From: Liolophura sinensis
Taxonomy: Eukaryota > Mollusca > Polyplacophora > Chitonida > Chitonidae
Direction: 5' to 3'
DNA: 57,876 nt
Assembly: GCF_032854445.1 (NCBI RefSeq)
Contig: NC_088302.1
Span: 47,160,645 to 47,218,520 of the forward strand
In this document: positions 39,201 to 51,300 of the stretch, in pieces
Numbering within the stretch: position 1 is the stretch's first letter
Layout: every line of letters starts with the position of its first letter
Notes under the pieces: generated by a model
Told to the model about the DNA's origin: nothing
The model's database searches: none
What the model saw: the letters and a program-made list of their open reading frames with translations, nothing else
Made by a program: the position numbers and the translations under genes

Positions 39201-42200
39201 GTTATCTTTAAACTTCATCTACAGTCTAACTAATGCTGAATGTTTGCACATTTAGGTTTAATAATACACTCAAGCCATTTGCTTCATACATGTATTATAA
39301 CCAGTGAAAAGTGTCTCACCATTACCTTGATACTGGCTTGATGTCAGTCAACAAGTCATATCACAACATATGTAACTGGCTTCTGGATGACATCTAAAGG
39401 ATCTAGTTTGATGTACATACTTATATAAGAATGATGTATGGACTACTGTTATATGGAGATCCAGATTTCAAGTGAACGTTATTGTTCCAGTGTATAAATG
39501 TCTTAATTATGTTTATTATACAATTGATGTTTCTGCTTTAGATTTCTTTGAAACCTTGTATAATTTACATTTGCTAAATCTGTTGCTTGGGCATTATGCA
39601 TGTGATGACAGACTCAGGTGAGATTTGAACCATCTATCTTAAACCAAAAACTTGCCCCAGAACATAGCTTTTGAGAAATGGAAAAGGAAAGTTATTATCT
39701 ATATAGGCTGTAGATAACCTTTATACTCAAAGTTAATGTCTATTTACATTTTCACAGATGTGTCTAGTAATGATCACACTGACATTACTATAGGTAAAGT
39801 AATATGTTCTACAAATTTGAAGATATTTTAATGGTTAAAATTTTAAAGCCACTCAGCGAAACTGTTATGTGTGTTCCAGGTGGCAATGAACTGAACAATC
39901 AGCCTTTCCACTTGAACTGGGCTTGGATTTCATTGGACGATGAAAGTTTTATGACCAATGAGACGGCAGATAAACTGGAGGTGACCTTACACAGAAGAGG
40001 TTATCTTGGAGAGACTTGTTTTGTCAGTGAGTACATTTATATTTATCTGAAGAATTAAAACTAGACAAACTACATACTGAGCTGGTGTGTAAGACTCTTA
40101 ATTTCTTTAAAAAAGTAGTGTTTGAGGTAAAAAGAGGGCTTCATTGATCCTTAAACGTATCTATTTCACACAGAATTTTAATTTGTGGGGTCTATGTGGC
40201 TTCGATGGTTAGCATGCCAGCACGGTGCAATGACCCAGGAGCCTACCACCAATGTGATAGCTTTGAGTTCAAGTCCAGCTCATGCTCTCTTTGGCGGTGC
40301 GTGGGAAGGCCTGCCAGCAACCTGCAGATATTTGTGGATTTCCTCTGGGCTCTCCCTGGTTTTCTTCCCACCATGATGGTGGAAATTGTCGTATAAGTGA
40401 AATATTGAGTATGGCTTAAAATACCAATCAAATAAATATATAAATTTCTAATTTGTTTAAACAAAGTTGTTGAAGTGGTAACTGTGTCTTATGTTTCAAC
40501 CTCATTTCTTTGTGAGACAGTGTTTTCAAGGAGAGCCACTGTATTTTATGCATCCTGATGATACGATAAATGATCTCAAATCTCACCCATCCTGAGAATT
40601 CTGTTGATTGTAGAAAGGTGTTTTGCGGGTTTTTTTTTTTTTTTTGTTAGGATGATATTCTTCTGAAATGTACATGTATACTTCAGCTATGACATTATGT
40701 GACTCAAAAACAGCATTTTTTTGGATGATATTCTAGGTCGTATGTGAGGAATAACATTTTTACAATGTGAAATTTGAAATACAACAATATGAAAATTTCA
40801 GCAACTTTCATTTTTTGTGGGAGGAATTTTTCCTTCATCAAATGTGAACAGGGTTTTCAGTCATTTTGAACCGGTGTACAAGAATTCATTACTTTGCAAC
40901 TGGAAACAGTGCATGTGCATTGTACATGATCTATTTTAGTTCAGCTGTAGAAGCAGAAAAGATTCAGCCTTGTGTTAACTCACTCTCCAGGTAAACTTGT
41001 GATAGGTAGTGGTTATTTTGTGGCCATTCAGTTTGGCAGTTCTCATGTTGCCCAGAGGCGTTAACATTGTGCATAATACAGTATACAGTCTCTGCCACAC
41101 ATAGGCCATTGCTAGTGTTTTAATCTGTTCCTTAACTGTGCTTGAGTTGTCTTAGAAACCAGACATAAACTGTGTCCTAAACCCATCTCAGCACTTGTTA
41201 ATGTCCTAAAGCTACAGTGTATGTAGATGAAATATGATGCATTTCTGTGTTATTACCCTTATGTTTGTTGTTTGTAGCTGTGATTGTTGAAAACGACACT
41301 GCCAGAGTTGGAGAAGATGTTAGTTCCCGCTATGCTCACCAGGTACAATTCAACCCAGGTATGTTAAACAGACACATACTGTAGCCTTTCACAGACAAGG
41401 ATATGAGTTCAAACCCAGTTGCGATCTGTAACTTCTCATATTTCATGTACATGCTGCATTTAAAATATCAATGTCGGGATAAAGTGCATCACTGTTGGTA
41501 ACTTAGAGTAGTAAGACGTTAGGCACATGTCCCCCCCAAAATGTTAATCATTTATATTTTAAAATTTTTGCTGAACCATGGAGAACATTTAAAATTCATT
41601 TAAGATAAAATGCAGTTTTTTTTGCTGTCCACATGTGTTAAGTGCTGTGACATCTCATCACATTTTTTGTAAGATTTTGTCTTGTTTGTCCAATGAAGAT
41701 TTTGAAAATAATTGCTTTAAATTATGATTTTTTTTTTAAATAAATTTTAATGGATTTTTAGGTGCTCAAAATAGGGGATAACCCTTCGGAAATTATGATC
41801 TCAAAAAGCCACCTTTTTTAAAGTTGTTTTTGGTTCCCATTTTTGTTACAAAAACATTGTACAAATTTAATTTATTTGACCCTTCTTGCACTTATGCACA
41901 CTTATGAATGTGCCAGTGTGATTTGTGTAAAGCTAGTCATAACTCCAGTCAAGACATCATATCCAATCATTATCATCCAGAACAAAAGCTACTGAAGCAG
42001 GACACATGTGTAAAAGATCTGCATAAAGACGTCCTGAAGTTCTGTTTACCTGTAAGAGAGTGCCGTGGAGACTGCCTTGCAATAGTTGCCTAAACGCTGC
42101 ACAGCAGGTTGCCAGAGCTTGAGTTTTGTTGATTACACTCTGGGAGTATTATAGCTAGAGTGAAGAGGGCCAAAAAACCTTCCCACAGCCAGACAGGCTC

Positions 42201-45200
42201 TTAAGAAAGAGAGCAGATGCTTCCTTGTGATGAGATATATGTACTCGCTGGCCGGCCTAGGTGTGTGTATTATGTGCAGGTTACATGGGAACTTTAGAGG
42301 CACGCCTCATCTGCTTTAGAAGGGATAAGGGGGTGGGGGATAGGGGTAGCAGAGGAGGCTGGTAAAGAGGGAGAGGATGGGCTATTATGGTTACCTCATT
42401 TCACAGCTAAAAGGTAACAGGATCCTCAGCCATGACATGAAGGATTGCTCAGCTTCTGTCTCCTTGTGGCCAACTACTGCCCTGAAGACATCGTATTAGT
42501 AAGCCTAGTGTGTTTACAGCTCAGCAGGACCTGCGAAGCTATAGGCTCTAGCAGTACCCACCTTCCTCTCACTCCATGCCAGTCTGCACAGGTGATGAGG
42601 AAGATGACGCCATAAACTTACCAATAATTCTACTGAAGCCTGAAGATCAAATAACAACACTGAGTCTTGTGCCTTGTTTTAAATATAGGTCTGCTCCAGA
42701 AAGAATAAAAAAGAACTAACGACAAATCTTTTGGTAGAGTATTTATCAGTGGGTTCCACGTTCTTTCTGTTGGCACTAATTCAGTCAAGTAAGATAACAG
42801 TGATTATGTGGCCAAGGTAACAGGAAATGTACGTTTAGCAGGTTGCTATGGATACAGGTTATCTGGCACACACAGAGGCTGTGATGAGGATGGGATAAGA
42901 GGAGTGCTAATTATCTGTTACCTGACAGAGATGTAGTTTATTGCTGACATACACATAGGTAAAAAAGTAGACATATGGCTTCAAGATGGCAGCGATTTGT
43001 TTACACACAAAATAGGTGTTTTGTGATGCATTGGAAATTCCCAGCGAAAGTCAGACAGAAAACTGTCATAATAGCCTCGTGAAACTGAGAATCTGCAAAT
43101 ACAAATTCCAGTTAACTAATTAAGTCAGCCTTCAGCAGTGTGTTTCATTTGGAATCCTTATCAGTTGTTGATTTTTTGGACAAAACACAGAATTTACAGT
43201 TTATGTTTCCAAAACATAAATTTGGATTCTTGTGATGATATATGGGATTGAAATATGTTTAATAAATTGGTGTGTGGAACATTTTAGGGTTCGCGTGGCA
43301 ATTCATAAATACATACATGTACACGTATGTAGGTTATAGGCAGTGCTGCTTACGTGTGGCAGGTAGCCATCGCCATCTGGTAACCTAAGACTAGATGCTA
43401 TATATCAGTCTGAAATATTTGTTTATTTATAATCACTGCATATTTTTAAAACCTTAATGGAGACCTTTTCAGTATGCAGTGGCGGCCACTTTTATGGGTG
43501 AAGTTTCTCAAGAAAACCAGCGACTTTTGGCAAGTTATTGGCAAACATTCCCACATGTGATACGTGTACATCACAATAGTTCATCACCATCATTTACTTA
43601 CTGCCATCAAAATGACCAGTAAATAATAAAAGCAGAGGAATCTAAAGAGTTTCTGTCAGAGAATGGGATTGATTGAATGTTCCCTGTGACTTAGCAAAAG
43701 CCTGCACCTTAAATAAATTTTAAGGGAAAGACATTCTGGTATGAAGTTTGCAGCGTCTGTATGATGTTCAGGGTTTCTGATTTTGGTTTTACTTCTAATT
43801 TCTTTGCTCCAGTTTAAGTTTGTTTCCTTACTGAGAGATCTAAATATATATATAGTACTTAAGACAGCCTTTATGCTCATCATTTATGTGAATGCATGGT
43901 GACTGGTAGGGCGTCTTTCTGGCTGTTGTGTAACACTTTGTGTCTTTTTTTTGCGTGTGTACACTCTGGCTGGGTGGGATGTCTCGCGTAGTATCCTAGT
44001 AGCTGGGCGGGGCATAATGCTTAGTGTCCTTTTCCTGACATGTGTACACTCTGGCTGGGAGGGGTGTCTTGCGTAGTATCCTAGTGACTGGGCTGGGCAT
44101 AATGCTTAGTGTCCTTTTCCTGACATGTGTACACTCTGGCTGGGAGGGGTTTCTCGCGTAGTATCCTAGTGACTGGGCTCGGCATAATGCTTAGTGTCCT
44201 TTTCCTGACATGTGTACACTCCGGCTGGGAGGGGTGTCTCGCGTAGTATCCTATTGACTGGGCTCGGCATAATGCTTAGTGTCCTTTTCCTGACGTGTGT
44301 ACACTCCGGCTGGGAGGGGTGTCTCGCGTAGTATCCTATTGACTGGGCTTGGCATAATGCTTAGTGTCCTTTTCCTGACGTGTGTACACTCCGGCTGGGA
44401 GGGGTGTCTCGCATAGTATCCTAGTGACTGGGCTGGGAATAATGCTTAGTATCCTTTTCCTGACGTGTGTATACTCCGGCTGGGAGGGGTGTCTCGCGTA
44501 GTATCCTAGTGATTTGGCGGGGCATAATGTTTGGTGTTCTTTTGTATGTGTGGGGTGTCATGTTTGGTATCCTTTGTTACTCAGTTGGACGTCATGTTTG
44601 GTGTCTTTGCCATCCTCTTTTAGTGAGGTAGCACTGCAGTTATGATGTCATGGTGATCATCCTGTTGCAAGCCAGCACTGTTCTGATCTGACCAAAGTAA
44701 TTTGGACGGTAGCATTAAACATCAACCAGATATACCAAGTGACCTTTGAAAGGCTACATTCATCAGAATTCATGCCTTTTTTGTTCCAAGCTTTGAAATG
44801 TTATACATATTTAGCTAAATATGTATTTACATATATGATGAGTTTAGAGAGTTTGGTGCTGATAACATGACACATTTGTGCCCTTAAGGTGCAATTTGAG
44901 GAGAAACCAAGACCTTGAAATAAAAATACACAATCCAATATATCTGGTAGTTTGCTTTCGTGTACATGAGCTCACCACAATATGGCTGAAACACCACCAA
45001 TGTGGTACTAAACCCCATTCATCCATGTATATGTACTCCAGTCACCCTTTTCCCTCTGTATTGTTGTAGGTCAGACAGAGAAGACCTGGTACATGTACCT
45101 CCAGGATGACAGCAAGTTTGAGGGTCTCGAGAGTGTTAAGGTGAGGCTGGCTGACCCTGTCCTGGCGGCCTTAGAGTCGCCATCTGTTGCCAAGGTCAAC

Positions 45201-45337
45201 CTCATCGATTCTGAAGATGGTAAGCTTCTCTTTTACATGTACAGTTCTTCTAAGACTTTGAAAACTAATGTGCTACATGAACAGTTAAATGGTTCAAGGA
45301 GTGACCACAAAGTGCTGCACAGGACACTTATGATATA

Positions 45338-45387
<50 letters not shown>

Positions 45388-48300
45388 TATAGAAAAACAT
45401 GACATACTCAATTTGTTGATTTAGCTTACTAGTTTCAAGGTATTATGACGGTTCTTCAGAGCTTTTTTTATTTCAACATATTTTGCGACAGCTGTATATA
45501 CATACAGGTAGATTAAGCCATGGTGATTGGTCCTAGTTAATGAAGTTTGAACTTGCCCAGGGGAATATCCATGCAGAGAGATTATCTCCTGATGTTTTCT
45601 CTGTTAAGTTCAGATTTAAATTTCTGAATGATGTACTTTTCTTTGATTCCTTTGGTTTGTGTTTTATTCACCGATAATTTAAAGAAGGGCGTTATGTGGA
45701 ACTTGGGCCCACTGTGTAGCATTTGCATATAAGAATGATTGCCGATCTTTTATCTGCCTCTTTAATGACACTTAATGCATAGTACACTTTATGTGTTAAT
45801 GCAGCACTTCAGTTTTAAGAGTGTACTATAAAGTACGTGTGTGTATATTTACTACCTGGAAAGAACGTTATTTACGGTACATATATGCTGGAATTCACTA
45901 AAAATTTATACATGGAAAATATGTTAGTTGTAACTTGTATTTAATTGTCATTTTCTACACATGATTAAGGCATTAAAGCATGTTACATGTCACAGTGATC
46001 TGCCATTTCTGCTTTCAGTAGAAATTTCAGTGATACATACTTGTGGTAATTTATGCATAAGGAGAGTGGTATCAAGGGGCTTGCTCTTAGATGGAATTTG
46101 TGCGTGGATGTGAATTAAGGGTTCGTGCCTCATAATGACTCCTGATACAGGTGTAAATGTACAAGCTGTATAGTGGAATCATGCTACATACTTATAACAT
46201 CAAGGATTTATACAAATTGTCAGTTCAGTGTTGGAAGGTGTTACTGTATCAGTGGTGTTAGGATGGTGTGTTTGATGTACATTACAGTGTTGGAAGGTGT
46301 AACTATCAATGGTGTTAGGATGGTGTGTTTGATGTACATTACAGTGTTGGAAGGTGTTACTGTATCAGTGGTGTTAGGATGGCGTGTTTGATATACATTA
46401 CAGTGTTGGAAGGTGTTACTGTATCAGTGGTGTTAGGATGGTGTGTTTGATGTACATTACGGTGTTGGAAGGTGTAACTATCAGTGGTGTTAGGATGGTG
46501 TGTTTGATATACATTACAGTGTTGGAAGGTGTTACTGTATCAGTGGTGTTAGGATGGTGTGTTTGATGTACATTTCAGAGTCCACCGTCAATTTGGGGGA
46601 GGCTGAGTATGAGGTGGAGGAGAGCGTGGGAGAGGTACTGGTCCCCATCACCAGGACAGGCGATGTGTCCGGGGAACTCATGGTCATATGTTCAACTCTG
46701 GAGGGTAACAGGCAGATTTTATGCCAAATTTTGTCGTTAAAATTGGATCTGTTCTCTTTTGACTCTGCTATTTTCCATGCTATAGAAACATGATCAGATT
46801 ATGATAGTAGGTATAATAACTGTAAATGCAGTATGAACCCCCTCAAAAACCAACATAATAAATTAAAAGCTCAAAAAATGTATGTAACTAAAACATGGCA
46901 TAACTTTAAGAAATTTAAAATATTTAGGACACATAAAAATTTAAGGAACTTTAAAAGTTTAAGGAATTTAAGAAATTAAAAGAATTTTATGAATTTAAGA
47001 ATTTAAACACTTTCCCAAAATGTTAAAATTGTTCTACAGGTGTATTTATAACATCTGTACGAAATATGGGGTAAAGTGTGAAAATCCTATGTGATGTCAA
47101 GGTTTGGTTTCAGGGTCAGCATCTGGAACAGTCCCAGGTACTGTGACGTCTTTCTCTGACTACATCACACGCCCTGAAGACTTCAGAAACATCATCCGCT
47201 TTGACAAGAACGAGACAGAGAAGGTGTGTAAGGTGACCATCATTGATGACTCGCTGCTGGAAGATGATGAGACATTCACAGTTGTTCTCACTCAGCCAAT
47301 GGGAGGCAAACTAGGAGAAGTGAACGCCACAAAGGTCACCATCAAGGCCGATAAGGATGATGGTGAGCTGGTGATAGTCTGACTTCAACTCCGATGATGC
47401 TGTTTTTCAATTTACTGATTTTCATTTTCGCATAAATGTACTAATTTATAGATGAAATGCTAATCCATGCACATTTTCCGCCTAAACAAGCAGGTTTAAA
47501 CTGTATAAAAATCCTCCTATGTTATAATGTTCATGTGCCTGTGAACTACATGTATGTTGCAGACAAGAACTTAAGAGAATGCCGCATAAACCAGCTTGTT
47601 GTAGATTTGTTCTGTTCCTCGTTGCAGGCTGTCTTTATTACAGTTGGCAGAAGGAGTTTCATGTAATAGTTTTGATGATTTGTTTTGAGCTTTCATGATG
47701 ACAGATGTTTTTGTCATATTTCTAATTTTCTTCAGACACAGTATGACAAGCTGCTTTGGATTTCCTGTATGAGACACTTGCAACATTTGAGTGTACAGAA
47801 CACTTTTGAAAAGTACAGAAGAATTAAGCAAAAATTCTTCATACTAAAATATTTGTTTAACTGGAACAATGGTTTTCCTTGTGCATTTTCTTTCATTGTG
47901 TTCAGAATTTTATGTGACTGGCTGACAATTTTATGAGGTGGAAGTGTGGCAGTTTATTTCTTATCCCTCTCTGTGTTAGCAAGCATAGGTGCATGTAAGG
48001 CAGGGTTTATAGGGTAGGGATAATCTAAAGTTAAACCAGACGGATCAAGATGTCAAGTTCTGTTTTCTGTCAGAAGCCAAATATTTCTGCCGAATCTATT
48101 CTCAAAGTATGTTAATGCTTAAACATATACTAATGCATGTAATCAGGAAGTAACTGAATACTGGAGGATAGCCATGGCATTATAGTATAAGTTTGTCAAC
48201 TCAAACACTGACATAATCTATTAAAAGTGCTGAGTCCTACCAAGCCATTCATCATGCCATAAAAAGGTTATCAACAAGCCTTGAGGGAAAGTGGAAGAGA

Positions 48301-51300
48301 GGATTGCTTTCTAAACAGATAGATAGATGTGATACTGTGAGAATACCTGGCCTTCTGGGTTTAAAGGCATTTGACTTTCAGAAGCTGGATAACTACCAAG
48401 AGTGCATGATTTGGTTCTGAAGAAGCCATTTCCATTTAGCATGAAGACCTAGGAGAATTAATCTTGCATGCACGCCTAATTTGGCTCTTACTTGGATAAG
48501 CCTGTATGGACTGAATGGATGGATATCAACCTGCTGCAGACACACTTGTGACAGCCACTCCGACTTCTGTGGGACAAGGTCATGACCTTGACAAACTTTG
48601 ACACAGCAGGGGCCATTCTCGTCACTTCTGCCAATTAGTCTTTGACACAAATTAATTTGGATTCATGGAATTCCAAACACACCTAGTAATCATAATGACT
48701 GGGTCAGTTTTTCTTTCATATAAAGAAGCTATTGTTCAGCCAGTTTTAAAATCTTGATCCATGGAGACAGGTTATTTTAGGCACCTTATTAAGGCACATT
48801 CCTTCATGAACACTTGGTGTCCTCATATAAGTGGAAAGAACTCATGAATACCCGTATTATGCAATGGTACATGTGTCATTTGAGGTCATTGAATACCTAA
48901 TTTGTATATACCTAATTGTACTATTGTACACACAGATCAAACTGGAAAAACCTTCAAATTTAAAGAAAAGCTTAGAAATGACATACTTGATAGATATTTT
49001 GGATGTATTATTGAAAACACCCTGCTCAGTTTTGCCCTAATCTTATGTAAGTTTATGTAAAGTTTCCCTCAAAAGCAATAATAAGTATGGGCATACTTTT
49101 TATACGACATGGAACAATCAAACAGACCCAGAAATGTTCACAAAAGTTATTTGTTTTTTTAAATTTACATTTATGTCAAAAATATCAGTGATTTCTTTCT
49201 GCAGTAGGTAAACAAATCTCCACTGCCATTGTTTTTCTCTTACAGAACCTGCGTTTTACTTTGGAGAAGCAGACTACCAGGTGGAGGAGAGTGATGGATT
49301 CCTGGAGGTCAAGGTCTGGAGAACTGGAACTGATCTCAGTCATGCCTCCAGTGTCACTGTTAGGTCACGACGAACTGACCCCCAGACAGCTGAAGGTCAG
49401 TGCTGACTGCTCACTGTTTTGTCTTAACTATGAGACAGTTAAGTTATAACTGCAGAGGAAAGTTTCCCGCAAATGTGTTAACTGTGATCTGTCCACATTT
49501 GTATTGGAATGTCTCTGTTAAAGGGGTAATTGCCATTTTTGTGGTGAATAAATTATTATGTCTTCCTCCCTCCTCTCCCCCAAGAAATGGGTGTTCACAT
49601 TTGATCATCTTTTAGGATTTATCTGTTGGTCAATATTTTGACATTGCAGCAAGGAATACTACCTTGTGCGTGCCCTCTCTCCAGAACTGCGGGAGAGTTT
49701 TTAATATAATTTGGTTTTAAGCCTGCATGAAGACAAGTCCCAAAAGAAGTGACCAATTTAGTATGTCTGTTCATTTGTCAGTATTTTGACATGATCAAAC
49801 CCAAGGTTGAGTCATACCAAAGACTTAAAAAATTAAACCTCTTGCTGCCTTGCTTGGTGCTCAGCACTGAGAGGTTAGAGCAAGGAAACAGTACAGGTTG
49901 GCCCAGTGTCAGTATACAGTGACTGGGTGGGGTGTCATGTCAGGTTTCTTCAGTGGCAGCAACCCTTTGGCGACATGGACTTGCCCTTTCACAAGAAGAC
50001 ATAAGTATATGTACACACACTTATCATATGAATGAATAATTGTTAAGTACGATGTAAAAGCATACATACATAGTAATATAAAGCCAGTCTGAAGCTTGCT
50101 AACACTGGAAACAGCTCTGTTTATTACTTATTGCCCATCATTTATACCTGTATCACTACCGTATACATATCCATGTTTTTCAAAATGTCTTTTCTGAATA
50201 TATTTCCCATCTTCCTCATAACACATGCTAAATACCATCTATGAATTCAGCAGATTTTAATCTGGTGTTTGTTTTTACAGCCGGCCTTGATTACATCGCC
50301 GTAAATAAGGTGTTGAACTTTGCCCCTGGGGTGACAATGCAGACTCTGCGTATCATAATCCTGGATGATTTGGGGAGGCCACGAGTGGAGGGGTCAGAAT
50401 CATTTGAGCTGGTGCTGAGGATGCCAATGGATGCTATGTTGGGAGAACCCAGCAAAGCCCTTGTGACCATCAATGATACAGAAACGGACAGTGAGTTGGG
50501 ATCAGTTTCATTACTTTTTGGATTAAGGCGTTCTCGCTCACTCATTGCCCTCAGCAGAGTCGCTTATCCCTTGACCAATAAGGTTTCAAGTGGGAAGGTT
50601 TTGTGAGGCATTTCTTTATACCCAGATAAACTTGTCAGCTATTAAATATTCTTGAGTATGGCATCAACTTCCAGACAAATAAATATAAAAGATAATGTTT
50701 TTAATGAAGTCTTTGCATGCTGTTGCAAAGGACTCAATAATGTGTACATACTGGTAAGGCAGATTTCAATGATTTTGAATGGATGAGTTAACGACTTAAC
50801 GGCTTAATGACATTTCAACAATATTTCAACAATATTCAACAACAGCTGTATCACGGCAAAAACAGTGATTTTGAATTTGATCTGAATTTGATGCAAACAT
50901 GACGAGAAAGTAAATGTATGGTTATGTTGTGATCTGATAAACGAATACAGTATATCTACAGTTTTCTAGTTTCTAAATGGTCAAAAATGAGAAATGGTAC
51001 TAAATAAGATGTGAATATTGTAGCTGGTTGAGCAACCTTAGAGTGTTGATGCATCGCCTTCTGCTGAAGTGGCTACATAAGGTTGTCAGCTGTTAAGAAG
51101 TAAAAAACATGTACCTGAAAGGTTATGATTTTGAAGCTTTTACATGTATGTGATAATAAGTAGCATATTAAATATTTTGATTTTGTTCAAAGTTCCCAAG
51201 ATGTCCTTTGAGAAGGCAGAGTATGAAGTGTTGGAGAACGACCAGATTGTAACCACGACCATCATCAGGACTGGAGATTTACGCCATGAGTCTACAGTCA

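Larger units (their letters stand above)
25598..39757 (+). other. FREM2 intron 2 (14,160 bp)
   Basis: GT-AG, phase 1. T-rich and CpG-poor. It holds three full-length SINEs with target duplications, a 28-bp array, a 27-bp array, SINE fragments and dispersed repeats, listed separately. Between 25.6 and 31.2 kb I saw only short chance frames and no recognisable element. Confidence 0.85.
41359..45069 (+). other. FREM2 intron 5 (3,711 bp)
   Basis: Contains a G-quadruplex motif, a diverged SINE-like piece and the 85-bp array, listed separately. The 42.1-42.9 kb stretch is less AT-rich than its surroundings but shows no coding signal. Confidence 0.85.
45220..46578 (+). other. FREM2 intron 6 (1,359 bp)
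   Basis: Contains a TA microsatellite and, at its 3' end, the 57/59-bp array that runs into the acceptor. Nothing recognised between 45.4 and 46.2 kb. Confidence 0.85.

Noticed and set aside
45339-45382. TA microsatellite as a functional element
   Set aside because: A plain dinucleotide run with no further structure.
46173-46566. Short repeated frames before exon 7
   Set aside because: They come from the 57/59-bp array; repeat boundaries are out of frame with exon 7.
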